From contig JAEWZO010000005.1 of assembly GCA_023458415.1 (NCBI GenBank), forward strand, positions 1 to 50,786: a stretch of DNA of 50,786 nt, read 5' to 3'. The stretch's first letter is position 1; each line of letters starts with the position of its first letter. The stretch comes from Bacteroidota bacterium (GTDB lineage Bacteria; Bacteroidota; Bacteroidia; Flavobacteriales; Weeksellaceae). The translations under genes and the position numbers were made by a program. Positions 15,825 to 24,944 of the stretch are shown here, in pieces. Under the pieces are notes generated by a model, which had not been told where the DNA came from, searched no databases, and saw only the letters and a program-made list of their open reading frames with translations.

Positions 15825-16814
15825 ATGCCGACAACTTCCAGAGTAAAAAAAATTGGAATTTTTACATCAGGTGGCGACGCACCTGGAATGAATGCCGCCA
15901 TCAGAGCGGTCGTAAGAACCGCCGCATATCACGGAATTGAAACCATTGGAATCCGCGAAGGATATAACGGACTGATTGAAGGACACTTCACCAAGATGGG
16001 ACCAAGATCAGTAAGCAATATTATCAATTTGGGCGGTACTATTCTTAAATCTGCCCGTTCTGAAGAATTTAAAACCAAAGAAGGCCGTCAAAAAGCATTT
16101 GACAATTGTGAAAAGGCTGGAATTGATGCTCTTGTTTGTATCGGTGGAGACGGAACATTTACCGGAGCTCAGATTTTCAGCGAAGAATTTGGATTAAAAG
16201 TAATCGGAATTCCGGGAACTATTGATAACGATATTTTCGGCACCGATAATACAATAGGCTACGACACTGCACTCAATACTGCGATGGAGGCGATTGACAA
16301 GATTCGTGACACGGCAACATCGCACAACCGCATTTTTTTTATTGAGGTAATGGGGCGCGACGCTGGATTTATCGCCCTTAACAGTGGAATTGCAACTGGA
16401 GCTGTAGAAATCCTGATTCCTGAACAGAACGACAGTCTGGAAGGATTATATGCAACTTTTGAAAAATCGAGAAAGAGAGGAAAAAACTCAAGTATTGTAG
16501 TTGTTGCTGAAGGTGAAACATTGGCCTCAACCTACGAACTTGCGAAAAAAACAAAGGAACAGTTTCCGGAATCGGATATTCGTGTTACAATTTTAGGACA
16601 TATTCAGCGTGGAGGTTCGCCAAGTTGTGCAGACCGTGTTCTGGCTTCCAGAATGGGTTATGGTGCTGTAACCGGATTAATGAAAGGACTTACCAATGTA
16701 ATGGCAGGAATCCGTTCCAACCAGTTGGTTTATACCCCAATTGAAGACGCCATTAAAAAACACAACGAAATCAATCAGGATTTACTTCAGGTTTCAGAAA
16801 TTCTTGCGCTGTAA
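15825..16814 (+). CDS. pfkA: ATP-dependent 6-phosphofructokinase
   Basis: The 329 residues match bacterial Pfk, which phosphorylates fructose 6-phosphate in glycolysis. The N-terminal GIFTSGGDAPGMNAAIR loop, the ATP motif GGDGTFTG, the catalytic IPGTIDND, the MGRDAGFIAL motif and the substrate-binding GHIQRGGSPS are all present. The glycine in GGDG, instead of the GGDD of PPi-dependent enzymes, indicates use of ATP. It lies upstream of gap (57-base gap, same strand), so the two glycolytic genes are probably co-expressed. Confidence 0.97.
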   Translation: MPTTSRVKKIGIFTSGGDAPGMNAAIRAVVRTAAYHGIETIGIREGYNGLIEGHFTKMGPRSVSNIINLGGTILKSARSEEFKTKEGRQKAFDNCEKAGIDALVCIGGDGTFTGAQIFSEEFGLKVIGIPGTIDNDIFGTDNTIGYDTALNTAMEAIDKIRDTATSHNRIFFIEVMGRDAGFIALNSGIATGAVEILIPEQNDSLEGLYATFEKSRKRGKNSSIVVVAEGETLASTYELAKKTKEQFPESDIRVTILGHIQRGGSPSCADRVLASRMGYGAVTGLMKGLTNVMAGIRSNQLVYTPIEDAIKKHNEINQDLLQVSEILAL

Positions 16815-16871
16815 ATCAGAATTGATAGAAGAAAATCATCTAAAAATATTAATTAAATAAATCTAAAGATT

Positions 16872-17876
16872 ATGTCAACAATCAAAGTAGGTATCAACGG
16901 GTTCGGTAGAATCGGAAGTCTAGTATTCAATGCAATGTTCGATAGAGACAACATTGAAATCGTAGGTCTTAACGACCTTATCAACGCTGAGTACATGGCG
17001 TATATGATGAAATATGATTCGGTACACGGAAGATTTAACGGCGAAGTGAAAGTGGAAGGCAACAATCTTGTGGTGAACGGAAAAACTATCCGCGTAACTT
17101 CCGAAAGAGACCCTAACAACTTGAAATGGAATGAAGTAGGAGCTGATTACATCGTAGAATCTACAGGACTTTTCCTTACAAAAGAAACAGCACAGGCGCA
17201 CATTAATGCAGGAGCAAAAAAAGTAATTCTTTCTGCACCTTCAAAAGATGATACGCCAATGTTTGTAATGGGTGTGAACCACAAAGAACTTACTGATGAT
17301 GTGAAAATTCTTTCCAATGCATCATGTACAACTAACTGTTTAGCTCCTCTTGCAAAAGTGGTTCACGATAACTTCGGTATTGTTGAAGGTCTAATGACAA
17401 CAGTGCACGCAACTACTGCGACACAAAGAACAGTTGACGGACCATCACAGAAAGACTGGAGAGGTGGACGTTCTGCGCTTCTTAACATTATCCCTTCATC
17501 TACAGGTGCAGCAAAAGCTGTAGGTAAAGTTATTCCTGATTTGAACGGAAAACTGACAGGTATGTCCTTCAGAGTACCAACTGCGGATGTTTCTGTAGTT
17601 GACCTTACTGTAAGACTTGAAAAATCTACTTCTTACGATGAAATCTGTGCTGCAATGAAAGCTGCTTCAGAAGGTGAACTGAAAGGAATTCTTGGTTACA
17701 CTGAAGATTTGGTGGTTTCTCAGGATTTCGTAGGAGATAAGAGAACTTCTATCTTCGATAAAGATGCGGGTATCATGCTTTCTCCTAACTTCGTGAAACT
17801 TGTTTCCTGGTACGACAACGAAACAGGATACTCTAACAAGCTTGCAGATATGCTCGTTCACTCAGCGTCTCTATAA
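16872..17876 (+). CDS. gap: Glyceraldehyde-3-phosphate dehydrogenase, type I
   Basis: A 334-residue GAPDH of glycolysis and gluconeogenesis. The NAD-binding GFGRIG (residues 10-15), Asp35 in LND (favouring NAD over NADP), the catalytic SNASCTTNC with Cys152, and the YDNETGYS C-terminal motif are intact. The start codon is set by the canonical STIKVGINGFGRIG opening. It is followed by a strong terminator, ending a pfkA-gap pair. Confidence 0.97.
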   Translation: MSTIKVGINGFGRIGSLVFNAMFDRDNIEIVGLNDLINAEYMAYMMKYDSVHGRFNGEVKVEGNNLVVNGKTIRVTSERDPNNLKWNEVGADYIVESTGLFLTKETAQAHINAGAKKVILSAPSKDDTPMFVMGVNHKELTDDVKILSNASCTTNCLAPLAKVVHDNFGIVEGLMTTVHATTATQRTVDGPSQKDWRGGRSALLNIIPSSTGAAKAVGKVIPDLNGKLTGMSFRVPTADVSVVDLTVRLEKSTSYDEICAAMKAASEGELKGILGYTEDLVVSQDFVGDKRTSIFDKDAGIMLSPNFVKLVSWYDNETGYSNKLADMLVHSASL

Positions 17877-17898
17877 ACAGATTCTGATAAACTATAAT

Positions 17899-17925
17899 AA
17901 ACCTCTCATTACTGAGAGGTTTTTT
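17899..17925 (+). terminator. Terminator after gap
   Basis: The stem AACCTCTCA / TGAGAGGTT with a TTAC loop is followed by seven T residues, 24 bases after the stop codon. Confidence 0.88.
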
Positions 17926-18007
17926 TATTGGAGAAACATATCAGTTTCGAAATCTGTGTTTAAGAATGGCATCATTTTTCCACCCTAATTTCATAAATTA
18001 AATCAAA

Positions 18008-19213
18008 TTGAAAGCATCGCCAAAATTCAAAAATGCAACTCATTTCAAAACGTTCTGGGAAGAAGGCAACGGTAAAGATTTGCTGGATTCTTCCGGCTGG
18101 ATTCTGTCGTTTGATAAATTTGAACAGTTTTCTCATCTTTTTCATCAGGTTGATGAACTTGGAGACGAGGCCGTAAAAGAAACCTATCTTAAGCTGCCGT
18201 ACAATGAAGCGAGCGCCGTTGTTCAAAACTGGACAAAAAATAAAATTTCTGAAACCGATGAAGCGCCCGAAAGTTTAAAAAAAATGTTGCTGCAAATGCA
18301 GAATATTCCGGATTGGTTTGATCAGGATGTAGCCAATATAGGAGCAAGATTCTGCATGAAAACCGGAACGAACGGACTGATTATTCTGCGCGACTTTTCA
18401 CTGATGGGCGGCTACGATTTTGCCTACCTCAACAAACCTCTCATTTTTACTGGAGCGTTGAAAAAAGGAGCGGTAAAACGTTTGAAAGACACCCTCGAAT
18501 TTTGGGTAAAAGTTACACGTGAAGATGCACTGAAAGTTAACTCAGAAGCTTATCAACTGATTGTTCGAACAAGAATGATGCATTCTTATGCGCGTTTAAG
18601 TATCAGAAAAAAAGTTGAAAACTGGGATTACGAAAACTGGGGCGAACCTATAAATCATTGGGATATGATTGCCACATACCTCGGATTTTCACTGGTTTTT
18701 ATGCAGGGATTAAAAAAGCTGGGAATTGTAATTTCTCCTGAAGAAGAGCGTGGCGTTTTCCATCTTTGGAAATATGTGGGTTATCTTTTGGGGATTCCAA
18801 CTGAATTTCTACCCGACAACAAAATTGAAGCTACTGAAAACTTCTATCTGTGGACATCTGTACAGGCGGAAGGCGATTCGGATTCGGCACAATTGGCAAA
18901 AGCCCTTTTGGACGAAAATCTGGAGAGCACCATTTACAAATTTCAGTTTCAGCGTGAGCTGTTATTGAGTCTACACAAAAGCATGAACTGGCATTTGCTT
19001 GATGAAGAAGTAATTGAGAGGTTACAAATTTCGAAACCACCCGCTTATAAACTTTTCCCAGGATTTATTATTAGCATCAATAAAGCAGCACAAAAAATCC
19101 TCAATCCACAAAACCCGGAAAAGCTTCGGAAACATGTAGATATCGGAAACAAACAACAACTGAAAGTTTTGGACGATTACATAAAACATACACCGAAAGA
19201 CTTTCATTACTAA
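18008..19213 (+). CDS. MpaB/Lcp-family oxygenase (DUF2236)
   Basis: The 401-residue protein matches the oxygenase MpaB family (DUF2236), which includes latex-clearing protein, a heme b dioxygenase, and fungal MpaB, which oxidatively cleaves a terpenoid side chain. Family-like elements are the helix FWVKVTREDAL, the VRTRMMHSYAR segment (Arg-rich, His-containing) and GEPINHWDMIATYLGFS. The bacterial substrate is unknown. The start is a TTG at 18008: an in-frame stop lies 9 bases before it and no ATG or GTG is available in the family-conserved N-terminal region. It stands alone between gap and a convergent amylase gene. Confidence 0.85.
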   Translation: MKASPKFKNATHFKTFWEEGNGKDLLDSSGWILSFDKFEQFSHLFHQVDELGDEAVKETYLKLPYNEASAVVQNWTKNKISETDEAPESLKKMLLQMQNIPDWFDQDVANIGARFCMKTGTNGLIILRDFSLMGGYDFAYLNKPLIFTGALKKGAVKRLKDTLEFWVKVTREDALKVNSEAYQLIVRTRMMHSYARLSIRKKVENWDYENWGEPINHWDMIATYLGFSLVFMQGLKKLGIVISPEEERGVFHLWKYVGYLLGIPTEFLPDNKIEATENFYLWTSVQAEGDSDSAQLAKALLDENLESTIYKFQFQRELLLSLHKSMNWHLLDEEVIERLQISKPPAYKLFPGFIISINKAAQKILNPQNPEKLRKHVDIGNKQQLKVLDDYIKHTPKDFHY

Positions 19214-19220
19214 ATAAAAA

Positions 19221-19253
19221 GAGCTGCAAAAACTGCAGCTCATTCTTTTTTTA
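19221..19253. terminator. Terminator between the MpaB-family gene and the GH13 gene
   Basis: The stem GAGCTGCA / TGCAGCTC with an AAAAC loop has an A run on the left and a T-rich run on the right. It is shared by two convergent genes. Confidence 0.8.
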
Positions 19254-19264
19254 TTGATGTGATT

Positions 19265-22126
19265 TTATTTCACAATCATTTTTTCAGTTGCAACACCCTG
19301 ATCAGATTTCAACTGAATCAAGTACATACCTGCACTCAATCCACTGATGCTGATAGATTCGTCACCATTATCTTTAGAAACCTTTACAGTTTTCACCAAA
19401 GATCCTGAAAGGTCGTAAATAGAAATTGTTCCATTTTTCGCATTTATGTAGCGAATATTAGCCACGCCATTAGAAACAGGATTCTGCATCAATTTAAGCG
19501 AAGTTTTGCTGTTGTTTACAGAAACATCGTCTGCTGCGAGCGCAACTGCATTTCCGAAAATTCTGAATCCTCCCGGTTCAATCGTAATACTCTGGTTGGT
19601 TGCATAAGATGCTGAAGTATTATCCATTAAATTATACCATGTTCCTGCGTATGGGAAATTAGCAACAATATTCTGGCTTGTCAGTGTAAAATTTGCTAAG
19701 ATTACCACATTTTTCAATCCTGAAGTAAGATTATCATTCCAAATGTAAATTCTTGGCATCAGGTTTCCAGATTCCACTGTGAAAGTTTTTGTATCAAAAA
19801 CTGGCGCGGTTAATCTCATTTCCAGAATTTTTGCCCACGTATCATAAACAGATTTACGCTGTGCATTGGTGTCATAATTCAATCCAAAAGCAGATGGTTT
19901 CGGATCCAGTTTACAGTCTCCAGGAAGAGAATCTGATTCCGTGTTTACCACACCATTCGTACATGTAAAAATACTCTTGTCGTAACCCAACTCTGCAAAC
20001 TGCCAAATCATTTTTGGACCAGGAACCGTTAAGAAAACAGCACCGTATGCTTTTTGTCTTTCAAGTGCAGTCGCAAGATCACGAGTATTGTGACCAGCTC
20101 CCTGCGCACCGTAAGTCAGGTTTTTGTACATAATTCTTTCCTCATCATGACTTTCACCATAACTTATCGCTCTTCTTTCAGCAAAACCGTGCAGTTCATA
20201 ATCTACTCTGTTAAAGTTACTGCTGGAAGCAAATCCCATCGTATTCTGGTTGTACGGATTGGTCAGTTTATCCCACATTAACACTCCTTTGCCTTCACCA
20301 ATTCTGTAGTTTGCCCACTGCTTCTCTTCACCGTCTGTTCCAAGGTGCTCGAAAATAGCGATTGATGATGGATCATGCGCCCACTGATAATCTGCATACA
20401 GTTTTAGAACATCTACTCTGTCCTGCTGATAAGCGTTGGTACATGCATCGTTTCCGCCGCTACAATTCTGAGTGAAACCTTTTGTTAAGTCCCAACGGAA
20501 ACCGTCTACTTTATATTCTTTAATCCACTGCTCAAGAACGCGGTCAACATAATATTTTGTTTCCGCTTTGCTGTGGTTAAAATCGTTGAAAACGCTGTAT
20601 GAATGTCGAGCTGTCTGGTTGAAATACGGGTTATTGGCAGCAGGATCTCCAAAACCGTCTCCGTCCGGATCAACCATCCAAAGTCTTTCAATCGGGCTTC
20701 TTCCGGTTGCGTGATTCAGAGCGATATCAAGAATTACTGCGATACCGTTCTGGTGACATAGATCAATGAATTCTTTGAACTTTTCAGGAGTTCCGTATGC
20801 CTTATCCAATGCATAGTGGAAACTGGTATTGTAGCCCCACGAATTATTTCCGTCAAACTCCATTACCGGCATCAGTTCTACAGCATTGATTCCCAAAGAT
20901 TTTAGATAAGGGATTTTATCAATTACCGACTGCCAAGTTTGCTGTTGCGTAAAATCACGCACCAAAAGTTCATATACAATCAGATTATCTTTTGAAGGTT
21001 TTTCAAAATTGGTAACTACCCACGGATAAGCAGGTTTTGCGGTTTGAATTACAGAAACTTCAAAATTTTGCCCTTCAGGATAAACAGGCATGTTAGGATA
21101 TACAGCAGGAGAAATCCAAGGATCATCGTATGGAGAAAGCACCAAATCGGAATAAGGATCGGCTACTTTAATTCCGTCATTGGTTCTGTACTGGAAAGTA
21201 TACACTTGCTGTGGAGTAAGCCCTGTAATTTCTGTCCAGAAAATGTTAGGATTGGATGTATCCTTTTTCAAAAGATAATTATTGCTCACTGTCCAGTTAT
21301 TAAAACTTCCAATGGCGTGAACATAAGTTTTTCCAGGTGCATAAAGTGCAATACCAACTTTGGTAGGATCTGCAGGATCATAATTAATCCCTTGTCTCAT
21401 ATAAGACGGCATTGCAGCACTTTGTACTTCCGGAGTAAGTACCAAAGCAAAAGATTTTGCCTGTACAGTACCGTCCGTTGCGCTAGTTGCAGTTACTGTA
21501 ACGGCCGCATCTTCAAAAACTGTATACGGAACATTTAGTGTTGATGAGGCAGCAGGAGTTGTGTAAATTACTGTACCGTTTGCACTGATCGAATAAACCG
21601 CCGGTTGCGATGCATTTCCAGTAATAGTTACATTACTACCCAACGGCACAAAAGTAGTGCTGCCGTCAAGTGGATTAGTAAGGTTAAACTGGAACTTTCC
21701 AACATTCAGCATAATGTCCTGAGACTGCTTTCCTCCATTTTGGGTTTTTACCAGGAATCCGATTTGTGACAGTGGATTAGGTCTGTTTCCGAAGAAAGAT
21801 TTCACCGTATTCATAGTGAAGGTGTACGTTCCCATTCCTGCCGCACTGGAAACGTAGGTAAGTTTATTGGCTGCGTTGGAGGCACTCCAGGTTCCGTTGG
21901 TTGGACTGTCCTGACTGGTTCCGGTTGTATCCAGAGACCAAGCCCAAAGATAAAGAGAATGGCTTGTTGCCACTCCAAAAGCTGCTTCGTTTACCGTAAA
22001 AGTTACCGTAATGGATTCCGTTTCATCAAATGTTGGCGGATTTACCGAATACGAAACATTTACAGCCTGTGCACTGACAAACAGAGATAAAAATGTTGCC
22101 AGAAACAATGAGTAAAAATATTTCAT
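19265..22126 (-). CDS. T9SS-exported GH13 alpha-amylase-family enzyme with N-terminal CBM-like domains
   Basis: A 953-residue secreted enzyme. Signal peptide at 1-20 (ending VSA-QA); two beta-rich domains to about 250; a CBM48-like module (GSFNNWTVSNN); then a GH13 barrel with DIALNH (region I), GFRWD (nucleophile Asp546), FEHLG (acid/base Glu593) and SHDEER (Asp661). The end (about 875-953) is a T9SS type A sorting domain, with SVNNSKTSLKLMQNPVSNG and a final KMIVK. It should cleave alpha-glucan outside the cell. The start at 22126 was chosen because the extra 25 residues upstream lack a signal peptide. The exact substrate (starch, glycogen or pullulan) is not decided by sequence. Confidence 0.93.
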   Translation of the reverse strand: MKYFYSLFLATFLSLFVSAQAVNVSYSVNPPTFDETESITVTFTVNEAAFGVATSHSLYLWAWSLDTTGTSQDSPTNGTWSASNAANKLTYVSSAAGMGTYTFTMNTVKSFFGNRPNPLSQIGFLVKTQNGGKQSQDIMLNVGKFQFNLTNPLDGSTTFVPLGSNVTITGNASQPAVYSISANGTVIYTTPAASSTLNVPYTVFEDAAVTVTATSATDGTVQAKSFALVLTPEVQSAAMPSYMRQGINYDPADPTKVGIALYAPGKTYVHAIGSFNNWTVSNNYLLKKDTSNPNIFWTEITGLTPQQVYTFQYRTNDGIKVADPYSDLVLSPYDDPWISPAVYPNMPVYPEGQNFEVSVIQTAKPAYPWVVTNFEKPSKDNLIVYELLVRDFTQQQTWQSVIDKIPYLKSLGINAVELMPVMEFDGNNSWGYNTSFHYALDKAYGTPEKFKEFIDLCHQNGIAVILDIALNHATGRSPIERLWMVDPDGDGFGDPAANNPYFNQTARHSYSVFNDFNHSKAETKYYVDRVLEQWIKEYKVDGFRWDLTKGFTQNCSGGNDACTNAYQQDRVDVLKLYADYQWAHDPSSIAIFEHLGTDGEEKQWANYRIGEGKGVLMWDKLTNPYNQNTMGFASSSNFNRVDYELHGFAERRAISYGESHDEERIMYKNLTYGAQGAGHNTRDLATALERQKAYGAVFLTVPGPKMIWQFAELGYDKSIFTCTNGVVNTESDSLPGDCKLDPKPSAFGLNYDTNAQRKSVYDTWAKILEMRLTAPVFDTKTFTVESGNLMPRIYIWNDNLTSGLKNVVILANFTLTSQNIVANFPYAGTWYNLMDNTSASYATNQSITIEPGGFRIFGNAVALAADDVSVNNSKTSLKLMQNPVSNGVANIRYINAKNGTISIYDLSGSLVKTVKVSKDNGDESISISGLSAGMYLIQLKSDQGVATEKMIVK

Positions 22127-22184
22127 AGTAAAGTATTTAAAGGGAGGTAAAATTACTAAAAGATTATCAGAAAAAATGAAATCG

Positions 22185-22228
22185 CCAACTTTTTCTGACA
22201 ATTATCATTTTCATTATCAAAAAGTTGG
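22185..22228. repeat. 10-bp inverted repeat CCAACTTTTT / AAAAAGTTGG
   Basis: A perfect 10-bp inverted repeat with a 24-base AT-rich loop lies between the GH13 start and the DUF4230 stop. It may be the DUF4230 terminator, but the T run follows poorly; a regulatory site for the amylase gene is an alternative. Confidence 0.35.
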
Positions 22229-22233
22229 GATAA

Positions 22234-22974
22234 CTATGACTGAGTGGTTGCGTTCAATTCTGTATTGTGACCAATCTGTTTCGCTGCATTGGTAATTACA
22301 GTTGAATTTTCCAATTCAAAATTTTTGCTGCTCAACAGCTCGGTCATTAAAGTACGCATCTGCTCAGCGGCAACTTCTGGAAGGTGAGATTTGGAAGCCG
22401 CTTCAATAATCTGCTTTTTTGAATTGAGTTGAATATTAGCTAAATCATCTTTGCTAAACAGATTAAAAAACTGCTCCTCTATATTATAATATTTGTAATC
22501 GGTCTCAGTAGAAAGTATTTCAGGAGCCGGAAATTCGGTAAGTCTGACTTTCCTGGTAATTTCATCAACTTCCCACTTCAGTTTTTCAAAATCGTAGCCA
22601 ACAAGAACTTTTGCCTGTACAATAACCAAAGCTTTCTTTTTTGTCGGTATGAAGTTCAGAAGTTTCTTGGTTTCCTCATAGTTGTAAATTTCCTGAAAAT
22701 GCCCTTCTGCAGACACAATCTTAAAAACTTTCCGCATACTTTCAGCAATGGTATGAGAATTTTCCTTCACAACGGGCGGCTCAGACTTCAGTTTCCCGGA
22801 AGCCAGTATCGCAATAGTTCCTCCAAGCAATAAACCCAAAATCAACATAACCAAAACCATCATCCCACTGTTCATTGCATTCGGCTGGGATAACTGATAA
22901 ATGAAAAAACCCAGAACTGAGACTCCAAGAATTCCCAAAAACCAAAGCACCCATTTTATTTTTTTTGCATTCAT
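22234..22974 (-). CDS. DUF4230 membrane-anchored protein
   Basis: A 246-residue protein of the DUF4230 family. Two hydrophobic helices (about 8-28 and 38-60) anchor it; the remainder is a soluble domain with the conserved-type segments KVFKIVSAEGHFQEIYNYEE, KKALVIVQAKVLVGYDFEKL and a C-terminal helix bundle with LPEVAAEQMRTLMTELL. Function is unknown; family members are widespread in Bacteroidota and some Firmicutes. It reads on the minus strand, divergent from the aquaporin gene and 107 bp upstream of the GH13 start. Confidence 0.82.
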   Translation of the reverse strand: MNAKKIKWVLWFLGILGVSVLGFFIYQLSQPNAMNSGMMVLVMLILGLLLGGTIAILASGKLKSEPPVVKENSHTIAESMRKVFKIVSAEGHFQEIYNYEETKKLLNFIPTKKKALVIVQAKVLVGYDFEKLKWEVDEITRKVRLTEFPAPEILSTETDYKYYNIEEQFFNLFSKDDLANIQLNSKKQIIEAASKSHLPEVAAEQMRTLMTELLSSKNFELENSTVITNAAKQIGHNTELNATTQS

Positions 22975-23084
22975 TCTTTAATGTTTAGACAAATTTACTG
23001 AAATAAATTGCTTCACTTTCTTCAAAAATTAAGTCAACCGTTAAAAAATAAAGTTTATTTCATCATTAATCGGACGTAAAACTT

Positions 23085-23092
23085 TATATTTG
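23085..23092 (+). promoter_or_regulatory. -7 promoter element TATATTTG upstream of aqpZ
   Basis: An exact TAnnTTTG match 26 bases before the aquaporin ATG. Its survival shows that the frameshift in the gene is not accompanied by visible promoter decay. Confidence 0.45.
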
Positions 23093-23118
23093 ATTATCAC
23101 TTAAACACATTTTGAGCT

Positions 23119-23840
23119 ATGACAAAAAAACTTTTCGCTGAATTTTTCGGCACATTTTGGTTGGTTTTCGGAGGTTGCGGGTCTGCAGTTTTTGCCGCCG
23201 GAGTTCCTGATATCGGTATCGGTTTGGTAGGCGTTTCTCTTGCTTTTGATTAAAAGTTCTTACTATGGCCTATGCAGTCGGACACATTTCTGGCGGACAT
23301 TTCAACCCTGCTGTTTCTTTCGGACTTTTGGCCGGAGGAAGATTTCCTGCTAAAGAACTCGTTCCTTACATTGTTGCGCAAGTTGTGGGAGCCACGGCGG
23401 CGGCTGCGTGTCTCTATTTTATCCTGAGTGGAGCCGGAGCATTTTCTGCGGAAGGTCCAGGAGCGTTTGCCACCAACTTCTACGAAATGCCGGGTTATCA
23501 CGACCGCAGCTACAGCATGATGGCCGCTTTTCTGGCAGAGTTCCTGTTAACTATGTTCTTCCTGATCATCATTCTTGGCGCCACTGATAAATGGGCGAAC
23601 GGAAAATTTGCAGGCATCGCCATTGGTCTGGCTTTAACATTGATTCACTTAATTTCCATCCCAATTACCAATACTTCTGTAAACCCTGCAAGATCCACAT
23701 CTCAGGCAATATTTGTAGGTGGCGCTGCACTTTCGCAGCTTTGGCTTTTCTGGGTGGCACCTATTTTGGGTGGTATCGTTGGAGGTTTGATTTACAAATT
23801 TTTTCTTCAAAGAACCGACGATGAAGTCGCTGCAGTTTAA
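23119..23840 (+). pseudogene. aqpZ: Aquaporin Z, broken by a one-base frameshift
   Basis: The frame from 23119 encodes KKLFAEFFGTFWLVFGGCGS up to LAFD, then stops at 23251-23253. A second frame continues without overlap loss as VLTMAYAVGHISGGHFNPAV to 23840. Restoring one base near 23249 (TTTGATTAAAAG to TTTGGATTAAAAG) gives SLAFGLKVLTMAYAV, the normal third-helix region. The downstream part holds both pore motifs, NPA in GGHFNPAVS and in SVNPARST, and the rest of the membrane helices, with no other damage. Aquaporins conduct water through the inner membrane. The lesion is either a recent inactivating mutation or a sequencing error; programmed frameshifting is unlikely because slipping at TTT would read a TGA stop. 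Confidence 0.9.
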
Positions 23841-23858
23841 TCAAAATTGAAATAAAAA

Positions 23859-23892
23859 TAAGTTCCCCGACTGAAAATCGGGGAATTTTATT
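23859..23892. terminator. Terminator after aqpZ
   Basis: The stem TTCCCCGA / TCGGGGAA with a CTGAAAA loop has A-rich and T-rich flanks, between two convergent genes. Confidence 0.8.
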
Positions 23893-23927
23893 TGGCATAA
23901 ACCTTCACTGCTATTAGCTTTCACAGT

Positions 23928-24932
23928 TTAGGATACCAATAAACTACAGCCGCGAATATCAGAATGGTCAATTCTTCCCATCACCGAAAATGCAGGATGA
24001 AGACTTTTAGAGCTTGATAACTGTTGAATACTTCCCAAATCCTGTGTCGCAATGAATGCACAGGAATGCCGGTTCGCCAAATCAATGATGTTGATAGCGC
24101 CGTTTCTTCCGTCTTCAACATAAGAAAAAGGATCTTCAGTATTTCTGATTAAAACTCGCATCCAATCAGGCGTTTCATAAGTATTTTTTCCGAGAGAATA
24201 TGCCTGTGAAAGGAGTTCCGTCATGGAATATTCCGAATAAATCCGCTCTGTACTGAAACCTTGCTGAAGAATTTTTAACAATTCTTCTTTGGTCATTTCT
24301 TCCTTTCGCCCTTTCATTCCACCGGTTTCAATGATGGTCAAATTACTTAAAGCCAAATTATTGAAGTCAAATTCTTTGTCCAGAAAATCCAGTAAAGCGA
24401 AAGAAACCCCGAAAAGAATCACCTTTTTGTTATTCAAAGTTTTCAGTAAGTCGAAAAGTTCCTGATGATTGTAAAGGAAATATCCATTTTCACTTTTCCC
24501 CGATTTTTTCATCAGAAAATCAACCATATAAATTAAAGAAGAATGCTGATTTTCAGAATAATTTGGAAGGAGTCCGAGGAAAATAAAATCTTCCGGTTTT
24601 CCGATAAACCGCTCAAAACTTCGGTAAATACTTTCTTCATACAAAGAAAAATCCGCAATAAAATGCCTCGACCGTGTCTGAATATTCGTCGTCCCGGAGC
24701 TTTGAAAATAATGTTCTGAAGAGAAACTCTTATCTAAAATCTGATGATTTTTGAACATCTCAATCGGTAGAAAAGGTATTTTTTCAACCTCATCTACAGA
24801 ATCCGGAACGATATTCAGCAAATCGACAAACTTCCTGTAAACCTCAATATTTTCGTACTGATAGCGGAATGTCTCCAGACATGCTTCCCGGAATTCAGAT
24901 TCGGTTTGGATATTGAAAATCTTTTTAAGCAA
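23928..24932 (-). CDS. LuxE/PaaK-like acyl transferase (acyl-protein synthetase family)
   Basis: The 334 residues resemble LuxE, the acyl-protein synthetase that activates fatty acid in bioluminescence, and the wider adenylate-forming group. Visible features are FLPIEMFKNHQIL, the Ser/Thr-Gly-rich FQSSGTTNIQTRSRH (adenylation P-loop), the IIETGGMKGRKEEM block and the YSEYSMTELLSQAYS block. No other lux gene is present, so a light reaction is not implied; flavobacteria carry such genes near cell-wall or lipid genes. It is 12 bases downstream of lpxH on the same strand, which hints at a lipid-related role. The substrate is unknown. Confidence 0.8.
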   Translation of the reverse strand: MLKKIFNIQTESEFREACLETFRYQYENIEVYRKFVDLLNIVPDSVDEVEKIPFLPIEMFKNHQILDKSFSSEHYFQSSGTTNIQTRSRHFIADFSLYEESIYRSFERFIGKPEDFIFLGLLPNYSENQHSSLIYMVDFLMKKSGKSENGYFLYNHQELFDLLKTLNNKKVILFGVSFALLDFLDKEFDFNNLALSNLTIIETGGMKGRKEEMTKEELLKILQQGFSTERIYSEYSMTELLSQAYSLGKNTYETPDWMRVLIRNTEDPFSYVEDGRNGAINIIDLANRHSCAFIATQDLGSIQQLSSSKSLHPAFSVMGRIDHSDIRGCSLLVS

Positions 24933-24944
24933 GGCGAAAGAAAA

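Noticed and set aside
23119..23840. Programmed ribosomal frameshift in aqpZ
   Set aside because: A -1 slip at the TTT codon would place TGA in the next site, and no XXXYYYZ heptamer is present; aquaporins are not known to use frameshifting.
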